This document shows positions 17,898 through 26,371 of a stretch of DNA of 55,827 nucleotides, one piece after another. The DNA lies in assembly GCA_018433945.1 (NCBI GenBank), contig JAHDQF010000080.1, positions 1 through 55,827 on the forward strand. The letters are read 5' to 3'. Below the pieces are notes generated by a model. The model saw only the letters and a program-made list of their open reading frames with translations. It did not search any database and was not told the DNA's origin. Each line of letters starts with the position of its first letter. The stretch's first letter is position 1. Position numbers and translations under genes: made by a program. Source of the DNA: Proteiniphilum sp. Its GTDB lineage: Bacteria > Bacteroidota > Bacteroidia > Bacteroidales > Dysgonomonadaceae.

Positions 17898-18428
17898 TTA
17901 ATCGTGGTTGATCAGTTGCATCACGCTCACATCGGTAAAAGTGTTGTCCTCTCGGATCCAATCTTTCAACACTCCCGCCACCTCGAACCCTGCCTTTTTG
18001 AACAAAGCTTCACTGGCAAGGTTGTGAATCGGAACAAAGGCATAGAACTGCCTGAGATGGAGAAAACGAAACGCATACTCCTTCAGCAGTTGCAATGCCT
18101 GAAGCCCGTAACCTTGTTGTCGTTCCGATGCTTCCACCAGGATGCCTACGGCGGCTCTGAAGTGAAAAGGGTCAAAATCGTAGAGATCGGCTGCACCGAT
18201 GGTTCTCTCCTGCTCCTTGAGTGTGATCATCAGACGCAACTGACGGTCACTGTAGATATCCTGATTCGATTCGGCCAGGTATTGCCGCAGGGTATATCGC
18301 GAGAAAGGAACGGTTGCATTGCCCAGGTGCCATTGCAGGGTGTCGTTCTCCCAGCGGTAGAGCAATTCCAGGTCCTCCGGTTCGGTCGCCCGCAGGCGAA
18401 TATTGCTATTTTCCAATAGTGGGATCAT
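17898..18428 (-). CDS. GNAT family N-acetyltransferase
   Basis: 176 residues from ATG 18428 ([14 protein letters not shown]), overlapping the upstream membrane-protein gene by 23 bases. The acetyl-CoA loop is ERQQGYGLQAL, with VGILVEAS before it and FKKAGFEVAG near the end, as in RimJ/SpeG-like acetyltransferases. The substrate cannot be read from the sequence; polyamine and ribosomal-protein acetylation are both possible. Confidence 0.85.
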   Translation of the reverse strand: MIPLLENSNIRLRATEPEDLELLYRWENDTLQWHLGNATVPFSRYTLRQYLAESNQDIYSDRQLRLMITLKEQERTIGAADLYDFDPFHFRAAVGILVEASERQQGYGLQALQLLKEYAFRFLHLRQFYAFVPIHNLASEALFKKAGFEVAGVLKDWIREDNTFTDVSVMQLINHD

Positions 18429-18921
18429 TGTGAGCTGGATCATTCTGTTTTTTCCCCTCGTCTTCCTCTGTCTCTTTTTCCGGCTCTTCCAGGAGGCTCT
18501 CGATCTCCGGAATGGAGGGGCGGCAAAAAAGAAAAAGGATGAACAGCATCAGGCTAAACCAGAAGAAGTTCAGGTTTCGCGTGATGCCGAACAGTAAGAT
18601 ATGGATAAGGGTCACCGCAGTGAGGATGTATAGCCGTATGAAGTATAGCTGCCGGTAACGTCTGCTGGCATCCTCCCACATCAGGGGGCGGGGACTCTTT
18701 TTCAGGCGGGTTGCAAACCATTTAAGGGTCGTGGGAATGGCGATCAGCGTAAGCATGATGAGATAGCGCTCAAGGGTGATGCTAACCGGCTGACTATCCT
18801 GCCAAAAAGGAAAAAGATGAAACAGGAGCAGCAGGAGCAGCAACCCCAGGAGTGAAATGCTGACAAAGTAGTGACGGTACAGATGCCGAATGGCAGTCTC
18901 CATTTTGACTCTCTGGCTCAT
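18406..18921 (-). CDS. Small membrane protein of unknown function
   Basis: 171 residues with four hydrophobic segments ([69 protein letters not shown]) and a charged C-terminal tail rich in Glu and Lys ([14 protein letters not shown]). The start ATG overlaps the recR stop (ATGA), so it is translationally coupled to recR. I do not recognise a named family; similar recR-linked membrane proteins occur in Bacteroidales. Confidence 0.78.
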   Translation of the reverse strand: MSQRVKMETAIRHLYRHYFVSISLLGLLLLLLLFHLFPFWQDSQPVSITLERYLIMLTLIAIPTTLKWFATRLKKSPRPLMWEDASRRYRQLYFIRLYILTAVTLIHILLFGITRNLNFFWFSLMLFILFLFCRPSIPEIESLLEEPEKETEEDEGKKQNDPAHNDPTIGK

Positions 18922-19550
18922 TTGGATAGGAGTTTATAGGATTCGTCGAATGGGGTTCGGTTCAGGATGGAACGACCCAGCGTCACCTCGTCGGCATACT
19001 CAATCTCGTCACCGATAGAGACGCCCCGTGCAATGATGCTCACCCTCACCGGGTATCTCTGTAGTCTCCGGTAGATGTAGAAGTTGGTGGTGTCACCCTC
19101 CATGGTGGCACTCAGTGCCAGAATCACCTCTCGTATCTCACCTGCTTTTACCCGCTCTTCGAGGCTGTTGATCTCCAGGTCGGAGGGACCGATGCCATCG
19201 ATGGGTGAGATGATACCTCCCAGCACATGGTACAAACCCCTGAATTGCACAGTTTTTTCAATGGCCATCACCTCCTTCACATTCTCAACCACACAGATCA
19301 ATGAGCTGTCACGGCTGCTGTCGGCACAGATGCTGCAAAGCGGACGATCGGAGATGTTGTGGCAGACAGAACAATAGGTGATCTCTCTTCGCATTTTGAG
19401 AAGAGCCTCTGCAAAATGCTCCACCTTTTCCTCTTCCTGCCGGAGAAGGTATAGTGCCAGGCGGAGCGCTGTCTTTCGTCCGATACCGGGTAACCGGGCC
19501 AATTCGTTCACTGCATTTTCCAGCAGTGTCGATGGATAAGAGCTGTTCAT
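18918..19550 (-). CDS. recR: Recombination mediator RecR
   Basis: 210 residues, usual length. Works with RecO (and RecF) to load RecA onto SSB-coated single-stranded DNA. An N-terminal HhH ([16 protein letters not shown]), a zinc finger (CSVC...CSIC), and a Toprim domain ([30 protein letters not shown]) are in order. First gene of a run recR - membrane protein - GNAT - tsaC, with a good promoter just upstream. Confidence 0.96.
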   Translation of the reverse strand: MNSSYPSTLLENAVNELARLPGIGRKTALRLALYLLRQEEEKVEHFAEALLKMRREITYCSVCHNISDRPLCSICADSSRDSSLICVVENVKEVMAIEKTVQFRGLYHVLGGIISPIDGIGPSDLEINSLEERVKAGEIREVILALSATMEGDTTNFYIYRRLQRYPVRVSIIARGVSIGDEIEYADEVTLGRSILNRTPFDESYKLLSK

Positions 19551-19574
19551 ATCGGGTCAATGGTTGTTTCAGCG

Positions 19575-19606
19575 CAAAGATACGATGATTCAATTTATCG
19601 CACAAA
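19575..19606 (-). promoter_or_regulatory. Promoter of the recR run
   Basis: Minus strand TTTG (19603-19606), 20 bases, then TATCTTTG (19575-19582); both elements match the Bacteroidota consensus. The start codon is 25 bases further on. Confidence 0.7.
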
Positions 19607-19676
19607 TAACTTTTTCTCAGCGTAAATAAAAAAACCAGAGGCGTATTTTTAATCCTATTTCGTTCTTTGTTTGATA

Positions 19677-19692
19677 TAAGTTTGTAATTTTG
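19677..19692 (+). promoter_or_regulatory. Candidate serA promoter (-7 elements)
   Basis: Two adjoining matches to TAnnTTTG: TAAGTTTG (19677-19684) and TAATTTTG (19685-19692), about 50 bases before serA. TTTG copies at 19666 and 19670 are too close to be -33 boxes. Confidence 0.45.
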
Positions 19693-19738
19693 TGTTTCCA
19701 TTTTCAGGAGATTTTTTTTGGTCTAGCACAAACAAACT

Positions 19739-20674
19739 ATGAAGGTACTTTTAGCGACAGGTAAGCCATTTGCCAGACAGGCAGTGGGGGAGATAGCGCA
19801 GATCATTGAATCTGCCGGTCATCGGTTCGAAAAGCTTGAGAACTATGCCGGTAAATCCCAATTACTTGAAGCCGTGAGAGATGTGAACGCCCTGATCATC
19901 CGCAGCGATGTTATTGACCGGGAAGTGATGGAGGCTGCTCCCCATCTGAAAGTTGTGGTGCGTGCCGGTGCCGGTTACGACAATGTGGACCTGGAGTGCG
20001 CCACCAGCCGTGATATCTGTGTGATGAACACCCCGGGGCAAAACGCCAATGCAGTAGCGGAGCTGGTCTTCGGCATGATGATCTATATGCTGCGGAACCA
20101 GTTTGACGGAACCGTGGGGCGTGAAATCTCGAACAAACGGCTTGGACTTTATGCCTTCGGCAATGTGGCCAAGATGGTTGCTAAAATTGCCCGTGGGTTC
20201 AGTATGACCGTCAACGCCTATTCACCCACGCTCACCCATGATGATCTTCGAAAAGAGGGAGAGTATGGTGTGATCTCCGTTTACAGCAACAGTGAATTGT
20301 TTGAAAACAGCGATTTTGTTTCCCTGCACATGCCACTGCTGGAGGAGACACGCCACTGTGTGAACTATGAGCTGCTCTCGCGGATGCCCCGCGATGGGGT
20401 ATTGATCAATACCGCTCGCAAGGAACTGGTGGTGGAGGAGGATCTGCTGCAGATCATGGAGGAGCGTCCCCGTTTCCAGTACATCACCGATGTGAAGCCG
20501 GATCGACATGAGGAGTTCGACTCCCGCTTTCCCAAACGCTATTTCACCACACCGAAGAAAACCGGGGCTCAGACTACCGAGGCCAACATCAATGCGGGGC
20601 TGGCTGCTGCCGAGCAGATCGTTTCTTTCTTCCGGAATGGCGACGAACGATTCAGAGTGAATAACAAATTATAA
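19739..20674 (+). CDS. serA: D-3-phosphoglycerate dehydrogenase, Lys-type
   Basis: 311 residues without the C-terminal ACT domain, so no classical serine feedback site. Oxidises 3-phosphoglycerate to 3-phosphohydroxypyruvate, the first step of serine synthesis. [14 protein letters not shown] and NTARKELV are family marks. The NAD loop reads [12 protein letters not shown], with Ala where the last loop Gly is usual. The catalytic His found in TPH motifs is missing; the site reads TPKKTGAQT (K273-K274), as in the short Lys-type enzymes of Bacteroidales and Entamoeba. Followed two bases later by serC in the same unit. Confidence 0.9.
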   Translation: MKVLLATGKPFARQAVGEIAQIIESAGHRFEKLENYAGKSQLLEAVRDVNALIIRSDVIDREVMEAAPHLKVVVRAGAGYDNVDLECATSRDICVMNTPGQNANAVAELVFGMMIYMLRNQFDGTVGREISNKRLGLYAFGNVAKMVAKIARGFSMTVNAYSPTLTHDDLRKEGEYGVISVYSNSELFENSDFVSLHMPLLEETRHCVNYELLSRMPRDGVLINTARKELVVEEDLLQIMEERPRFQYITDVKPDRHEEFDSRFPKRYFTTPKKTGAQTTEANINAGLAAAEQIVSFFRNGDERFRVNNKL

Positions 20675-20687
20675 AATGGTAAATCGT

Positions 20688-21767
20688 ATGAAGAAGTACA
20701 ATTTTAACGCCGGACCGTGTGTACTGCCCCGGCCAGCCGTAGCGTCTGCCATCGAGGCAATCCGTGATTTCGACCACACCGGCATCGGTATCCTGGAGAT
20801 TTCACACCGTACACCAGGTTGGGAAAGGATCATGAAAGAGACGGCCGATCTGTGGAAAGAACTGCTCAACATCCCCGACAACTACCGGGTTCTGCTGCTG
20901 GGAGGAGGTGCCAGTACCCAGTTTTTTGTGGTACCGGCCAACCTGATGCGAAAAAAGGCAGCCTATCTGCAAACAGGTGTGTGGGCCAAGAAGGCCATCA
21001 AAGAGGCCAAGTTTTACGGAGAAGTTGAAATTGTGGCTTCTTCGGAAGATAAAAACTATTCCTATATTCCCAAAGGATACACCATTCCGGCCGATGCCGA
21101 TTATTTCCATATCACTACCAACAACACCATTTACGGGACCGAGATACATGAAGATATCGACAGCCCGGTACCCCTGGTGGCTGATATGTCGTCCGACATT
21201 ATGAGCCGCCCCATTGATGTATCCAAGTATGGGATCATCTATGGCGGTGCCCAGAAAAACGTGGGGCCGGCAGGCGTCGCTTTTGTGATTGTCAGAGAGG
21301 ATATTCTCGGGAAAATCGATCGGCCGTTGCAAACAATGGTGGACTACCGCACCCATATCGGAGCTGCAGAGAAAGACCGTTCCATGTTCAATACACCCCC
21401 TGTATTTCCCATCTTTGTGATGCATGAGACCCTCAAATGGATAAAAGAACTGGGTGGTGTGGATGCGATGCAAAAGCTCAACAGCGAAAAAGCGGCGCTG
21501 CTCTATGAGGAGATCGACCGCAACCCACTCTTTGTGGGGACAGCCGCCAAGGAAGATCGCTCCCTGATGAATGTCTGCTTCGTGATGAGCGAAGCGCACA
21601 AGGATAAAGAAGCTGCATTCCTTAATTTTGCCACGGAAAGGGGCATGGTGGGTATCAAGGGGCATCGCTCCGTAGGCGGTTTCCGCGCATCCATCTACAA
21701 TGCCTGCCCTCTGGAAGCCGTGGAGGGACTGATTCAGTGCATGCAGGATTTTGAGAAACAAAATTAA
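20688..21767 (+). CDS. serC: Phosphoserine aminotransferase
   Basis: 359 residues from ATG 20688 ([10 protein letters not shown]); an in-frame ATG four codons earlier is possible. PLP enzyme converting 3-phosphohydroxypyruvate and glutamate to phosphoserine and 2-oxoglutarate. [30 protein letters not shown] and the PLP-lysine motif [10 protein letters not shown] are all present, and [11 protein letters not shown] near the end. Works directly after SerA; serB is not in the window. Confidence 0.95.
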   Translation: MKKYNFNAGPCVLPRPAVASAIEAIRDFDHTGIGILEISHRTPGWERIMKETADLWKELLNIPDNYRVLLLGGGASTQFFVVPANLMRKKAAYLQTGVWAKKAIKEAKFYGEVEIVASSEDKNYSYIPKGYTIPADADYFHITTNNTIYGTEIHEDIDSPVPLVADMSSDIMSRPIDVSKYGIIYGGAQKNVGPAGVAFVIVREDILGKIDRPLQTMVDYRTHIGAAEKDRSMFNTPPVFPIFVMHETLKWIKELGGVDAMQKLNSEKAALLYEEIDRNPLFVGTAAKEDRSLMNVCFVMSEAHKDKEAAFLNFATERGMVGIKGHRSVGGFRASIYNACPLEAVEGLIQCMQDFEKQN

Positions 21768-21783
21768 GGATTAACCAGCAGAT

Positions 21784-21821
21784 AAAGGGATGGGGTTTAC
21801 TGTAATCTCATTCCTTTTTTT
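21784..21821 (+). terminator. Intrinsic terminator after serA-serC
   Basis: Stem AAAGGGATG (21784-21792) with CATTCCTTT (21809-21817, one G-U pair), 16-base loop, followed by T's to 21821. Confidence 0.7.
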
Positions 21822-21896
21822 ATCTCAGACGACGAAAAGTCTGCCGTTCCCCATGCGTTTATATTTATTTAACGATAAAAAGTGGCAAAACAATTA

Positions 21897-24296
21897 TCAG
21901 TTGAAAAGGTCATCTATCCCCTCGTTTTCGATCATGGGATCATTGCCCTGGTAGAAATCGGGTGAGTAGCGTTCCGAACCGGCACAGGGGTCGAAGTCTT
22001 CCGGAATTTCAAATTGCCCGTCATCCCTGTAGTTCAACTCCTTGTCGGCGTATATCTTTTGGTAAAAGATGCCGTGGATGGGGAGCGCCATGCTGGCTCC
22101 CTGGCCGTATGTCATCGTGTCGAAGTGGATGGAACGCTCCTCGCCACCTACCCAGCAGCCAGCCACCAGGTTGGGGGTGAACGACATGAACCAGCCGTCG
22201 GAGTTGTTGTTGGTGGTGCCGGTCTTTCCGCCCATCTCTCCCTTGAGGTTGTAAACCCTGCGCAGTCGGCTGCCGGTACCGCCGTCAATCACGCTCTTAA
22301 GCATATCCAGCAACTTGTAGGAGGTGGATTCGCTGAAGATCTCTTTCATCCGGGGGACAAAAGTGGCGACCTCGTTGCCGTAGGAGTCCTCAATGCGGGA
22401 CACCAGCAGCGGTTCCACGCGTATACCCCGGTTGATGAATGAGGAGTAGGCTCCCACCATCTCATAGACGGAGGCTTCATTGGGTCCCAGGGCGAGTGAA
22501 ACTACCGGGGGAGCCGGAGTCTTCAGACCGAAGGAGTGGAGCATACGGGCAAAAGCGTATGGTGAGAACTGTTTCATCAGGTAAGCTGTGACCCAGTTGC
22601 TGGAGCGTTGTAATCCCCATTTGATGGTAACCATATCACCGCTGGTGTGTCCAGGATTGCGTGGCGTCCACTCCTCTCCTGTCTCGGTCATCAGGGTGAT
22701 GGGTTGGTGGATCATCTGGTCGCAGGGGGTCATCCCTTCTTCCATGGCAAGCGTATAGAGATAGGGTTTGATGGTAGAACCAATCTGTCGTTTGCCGGTG
22801 GAGACCATGTCATATTTGAAGAACTTGAAATCGGGTCCGCCCGCGTAGGCTTTCACATGACCTGTAAGAGGATCCATTGCCATGAACCCGGTTCGCAGGA
22901 AGTTCTTGTGGTAGCGGATCGAATCCCAGGGAGTCATCAAGGTGTCAATCTCCCGATGTTCCCAGGAGAAAACTTTCATCTCTACTTTCTCCTCCTTGAA
23001 TTTTTTCAGAATCACTTCGTCACTCATTCCCTCCTTTTTAAGGATGCGGTAACGGTCACTCTGCTTCATGGCGGTGATCAGCAGATTTTCAACCTGGTTG
23101 CTCACTTCGCTGGAGTAGGGGGCATATTTTTTCCCTTTCTTTTCCCGGAAGAACTGATCCTGCAGGTAACCACCCAGGTGCTCCCTGACTGCAGCCTCTG
23201 CATGGCGCTGCATGCGGGAATCGATTGTGGAGTAGATCTTCAATCCATCGGTATAGATGTCATAGCTTGAACCATCCGCTTTTTTGTTCTTGTGGCACCA
23301 TCCGTAGAGGGGATCCTCTTGCCAGGCGAGTGAGTCTTCACTGAACTGCTGATTCTGCCAGGATGCGTAATTCTTTCGCTCCGGTTTTTTGGCCATCATA
23401 ATCTTGGCCAGATGCTGTCGATAGTAGGGTGCAGCGATGTCTACATGTCCCGATCGGTTAAAGTCGATCGTCACCGGTAGCTGTTTCAGCGAGTCGGCTT
23501 CCTGGTGGGTGAGGTAATCATATTTCTCCATCTGTGTGAGAACCACGTTGCGGCGATCACGTGTCACCTCCGGTCGGCGCACAGGATTGTAGAGCGATGA
23601 GTTTTTCAACATACCGATCAACATGGCAGCCTCTTCAATGTTCAGCTCTTTGGGTGTCTTGTTGAAATAGGTGCGGGCCGCTGACTCAATGCCCACGGCA
23701 TTGTAGTTGAAGTCATACTTGTTCAGATAGAGGTTGATGATCTCATCTTTGGTATAGAACCGCTCAAGCTTGGCGGCGATCACCCATTCCACCGGTTTCT
23801 GGAATACTCTTTGCAGTTTATTGTTGGCCGGTGGAGAGTAGAGTAGCTTAGCCAGCTGTTGGGTGATGGTGCTACCGCCTCCACTGCTCTCTCTGTTGAG
23901 CAGCAAGGTCTTGACTACAACCCTTCCCACGCTGATAAAATCGATCCCTGAGTGGGAGTAGTAACGGATGTCTTCAGTGGCGATCAGCGCATCAATCAGG
24001 TGGGGAGAGAGATCGGAGTAGTCCACGAAGATACGGTTGTTGTTACTTTGTGAATAGGTGAAAAGCAGTTCTTTGTCTGATGAGATCACCTGAGAGGCAT
24101 ACTTGTCAATCGGGTTTTCCAGTTCGCTGATTTCTGGCAGATAGCCTATTGCTCCCACGGAGATGAGAACGAAGAGCATGAGTAGAGGGGCAACTGCAAG
24201 ACCAAACAGGATCCACATTGTCTTGACGATCTTCTGCTTTAGCATGCGGTTGTTCCCTTTGGTGGATCTACCTCCGTGAATCTTTTTCTTTCCCAT
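21897..24296 (-). CDS. Class A penicillin-binding protein (PBP1A type)
   Basis: 799 residues: a basic cytoplasmic tail, one membrane anchor (about 27-53), a glycosyltransferase-51 domain with catalytic E108 (ATEDIRYYSHSG) and GGGSTITQQLAK (139-150), and a transpeptidase domain with S507-T-I-K510, SSN (565-567) and KTG (691-693). It polymerises and cross-links peptidoglycan at the outer face of the inner membrane. An unusually charged linker (about 380-455) separates the domains. Stands alone with its own -7 element. Confidence 0.95.
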   Translation of the reverse strand: MGKKKIHGGRSTKGNNRMLKQKIVKTMWILFGLAVAPLLMLFVLISVGAIGYLPEISELENPIDKYASQVISSDKELLFTYSQSNNNRIFVDYSDLSPHLIDALIATEDIRYYSHSGIDFISVGRVVVKTLLLNRESSGGGSTITQQLAKLLYSPPANNKLQRVFQKPVEWVIAAKLERFYTKDEIINLYLNKYDFNYNAVGIESAARTYFNKTPKELNIEEAAMLIGMLKNSSLYNPVRRPEVTRDRRNVVLTQMEKYDYLTHQEADSLKQLPVTIDFNRSGHVDIAAPYYRQHLAKIMMAKKPERKNYASWQNQQFSEDSLAWQEDPLYGWCHKNKKADGSSYDIYTDGLKIYSTIDSRMQRHAEAAVREHLGGYLQDQFFREKKGKKYAPYSSEVSNQVENLLITAMKQSDRYRILKKEGMSDEVILKKFKEEKVEMKVFSWEHREIDTLMTPWDSIRYHKNFLRTGFMAMDPLTGHVKAYAGGPDFKFFKYDMVSTGKRQIGSTIKPYLYTLAMEEGMTPCDQMIHQPITLMTETGEEWTPRNPGHTSGDMVTIKWGLQRSSNWVTAYLMKQFSPYAFARMLHSFGLKTPAPPVVSLALGPNEASVYEMVGAYSSFINRGIRVEPLLVSRIEDSYGNEVATFVPRMKEIFSESTSYKLLDMLKSVIDGGTGSRLRRVYNLKGEMGGKTGTTNNNSDGWFMSFTPNLVAGCWVGGEERSIHFDTMTYGQGASMALPIHGIFYQKIYADKELNYRDDGQFEIPEDFDPCAGSERYSPDFYQGNDPMIENEGIDDLFN

Positions 24297-24344
24297 AGTG
24301 TTGTTTGTCCCCCTTTTCGGTCTCTATGCGCTGATATTTCACGG

Positions 24345-24352
24345 CAAAAGTA
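24345..24352 (-). promoter_or_regulatory. Candidate PBP promoter (-7 element)
   Basis: Minus strand TACTTTTG, about 50 bases before the start codon. Confidence 0.45.
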
Positions 24353-24442
24353 CACAAAAGCAGTGTAATGAGGAAAGATAGAGTATTAAAAATCGTTTCA
24401 TAGCCTCTTTAGCAACGCGACGCCACTTTTTTCCCCGATATT

Positions 24443-26152
24443 TTAAAAAAGGAATGTGAATCCGCCCATCAAGCTGAATCCCTGCGCGGGATGCCCATAC
24501 CAGAGGTCATACTGCTGGTTCATCATGTTGTTGGCTTTCACACTGAACGAGATGGCATCACTGATCCGGTAAGCTGCCCACAGGTTGAGGTCGCTGATGT
24601 CATCCATTTCACGGTTCTGCCCCTCATAATAGCTCCAGCGGTCACTTGCAAAATAGTAGTTCATGCTGAAATGGAGGTTTTCATTCACTTCCAGTGAGCC
24701 GGTCAGCTCTATTTCCAGGCCTGGTTTGTTATAAGCTTTGGGATCGGCTACCTGCACCCCGTAGATGGTCATATCTGTTACATCATAGAAATTCTTTTTC
24801 AGGCGGAGTGACAGATCCAGCGGAGCCCATATATTCGATTGGAACAAACCGCCGATATGGGAATGAGACAGGCTGCCGTAAACCGGAGATAAAACCTCCC
24901 TGAAGTTTCCCTGGACATCTCCCCCGATCACCTCCTGACCGTGGTGCACCAGAAAGTGCTCATCATCGGTTTTCCTGAAACCGCCAAAGATGTCGAACCG
25001 GAACCCGTTCATTTCCCCGATTTTTACACCTCCGTCAATATCAACAATGGAGAATGCAGGTTTTACCGTGGTGTAAGACAGGAAGTAACGCGATTCGTTC
25101 ATCATCTCCAGGAATGTATTGTTTTGGAACCCACCGTGAATGTTGGCATAGAGCGATGTTTGGTCCGTCAGCCCAAAATGAAGCTTCACATTCGGGGCCA
25201 CGCGGATCCTCGTTTTATCGGCATCCTGAAACAGGATGTCAGCACCCAGCCGTGCACTCCGGCTCCATTCTCCGAACTGGATATAGGGAGAAGCATTTAC
25301 CAGAAAATAATTGTCGAAATCACCCTGATAAAAGGTGGTGAACAGGCTTCCGTCTACCCCTATTTTGGTGTTGATGTCCCTGAATGGCTTATCGAAGCCG
25401 GCCATGGCATTCAGCTGATTACCCCGGATGGGTTCACCGTTCACCGTATAACCGAATTTGGTGGAGAAATTGCTGAAATCGAGTGATCCCCGGTAATTGA
25501 GGCGATCCGACTCTTTCGACTGAAGGCCCAGACGGGCATTGAATACACCCAAGCGCTGGTTTTCATTGTCAAAATAGCGATCCTGCCCGAAGGTGTTTCC
25601 GTAATAGTTAAAGAGAGCGTGCAGATAAGATACCTTCATGTCGAGCAGCATGGCATCGGCATCGTACCTGTAAGCCAGCTTGCCCAGGTTATCCATGAAG
25701 TGTGCGGTGTTGCCTGCCGGATCAGAATCCTGAGCGTAGCTGATATTGCCATTGGTGGAGTTGTGTAAAAAGGTAAAAGCCAGGTTGTGCTTTGCTTGTT
25801 CTACGAGCCGGTATCCGAAGGCTCCATCCAGGTTGGCGTAGTTGCCGGCCTGGAAAGAAAGGTAACCCTTTTTCAGGCTGTATGGAATTTCGGTCATGAT
25901 GTCGGCGGGACGCGGCAAAGCAATTTCCAGAGGCGGGGTAATGCGCCCTGCCCATGAGGAATAATTGGTGTTGGCCTTTTGCACTACCGGTTCCCGCAAA
26001 GCCGGCAACGAATTTATTTTGTCGGCATCGAGCAGGGAGGGGTTGAAATCGCGTTCCAGCTCCAGTTGTCTCCGTAGCAACGAATCCGGCGTCTGGGCAA
26101 ATAAACCGGCAGAAAATGCCAATGCTGCCATAAGGATAGATGTCTTCTTCAT
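24443..26152 (-). CDS. Outer-membrane beta-barrel protein without a plug domain
   Basis: 569 residues with a signal peptide (ILMAALAFSAGLFAQ). After ~90 polar residues it consists of alternating aromatic/polar strands to a terminal FTFLF, the C-terminal Phe pattern of outer-membrane proteins. The late strands resemble the end of TonB-dependent receptors, but no carboxypeptidase-like or plug domain and no TonB box is seen, so it is not a standard receptor. It follows the 996-residue TPR gene by 219 bases in the same direction; a paired role at the envelope is an inference. Confidence 0.75.
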   Translation of the reverse strand: MKKTSILMAALAFSAGLFAQTPDSLLRRQLELERDFNPSLLDADKINSLPALREPVVQKANTNYSSWAGRITPPLEIALPRPADIMTEIPYSLKKGYLSFQAGNYANLDGAFGYRLVEQAKHNLAFTFLHNSTNGNISYAQDSDPAGNTAHFMDNLGKLAYRYDADAMLLDMKVSYLHALFNYYGNTFGQDRYFDNENQRLGVFNARLGLQSKESDRLNYRGSLDFSNFSTKFGYTVNGEPIRGNQLNAMAGFDKPFRDINTKIGVDGSLFTTFYQGDFDNYFLVNASPYIQFGEWSRSARLGADILFQDADKTRIRVAPNVKLHFGLTDQTSLYANIHGGFQNNTFLEMMNESRYFLSYTTVKPAFSIVDIDGGVKIGEMNGFRFDIFGGFRKTDDEHFLVHHGQEVIGGDVQGNFREVLSPVYGSLSHSHIGGLFQSNIWAPLDLSLRLKKNFYDVTDMTIYGVQVADPKAYNKPGLEIELTGSLEVNENLHFSMNYYFASDRWSYYEGQNREMDDISDLNLWAAYRISDAISFSVKANNMMNQQYDLWYGHPAQGFSLMGGFTFLF

Positions 26153-26182
26153 ATGATTGTAAATTTCACTTTTTGGTTACTC

Positions 26183-26268
26183 GGCTTCGCTTCGCGTTAT
26201 TTGTTCACTTCGTTCACGTTATTCGCTTCGCGTTATTCGCTTCGCGTTATTCGTGCTACGCACGTAAC
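26183..26268. repeat. Tandem mini-hairpin repeats
   Basis: The spacer has the 14-base unit CGCTTCGCGTTATT twice in exact tandem (26224-26237, 26238-26251), preceded by variants (GCTTCGCTTCGCGTTATTT; GTTCACTTCGTTCACGTTATT) and followed by CGTGC-TAC-GCACG-TAAC (26252-26268). Each unit is a small palindrome with a 3-base centre plus a TTATT or TAAC spacer. Confidence 0.7.
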
Positions 26269-26294
26269 TACTGAATGTTTGCGATTAGAGCGTG

Positions 26295-26319
26295 CAAAGT
26301 TAAACTTGTTTGAACTTTG
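26295..26319 (-). promoter_or_regulatory. Palindrome over a candidate promoter of the barrel gene
   Basis: Minus strand TAACTTTG (26295-26302) matches TAnnTTTG and is one arm of an inverted repeat (CAAAGTT 26295-26301, AACTTTG 26313-26319). A second perfect inverted repeat AAATTTAC/GTAAATTT is at 26339-26357. May be an operator (inference). Confidence 0.4.
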
Positions 26320-26371
26320 CCGAACGTAGCAAACATCTAAATTTACAAAGTAAATTTGAATTACCACCGAA

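Noticed and set aside
26224-26268. CRISPR array
   Set aside because: Units are 14 bases and directly adjoining with no unique spacers, and no cas genes are nearby.
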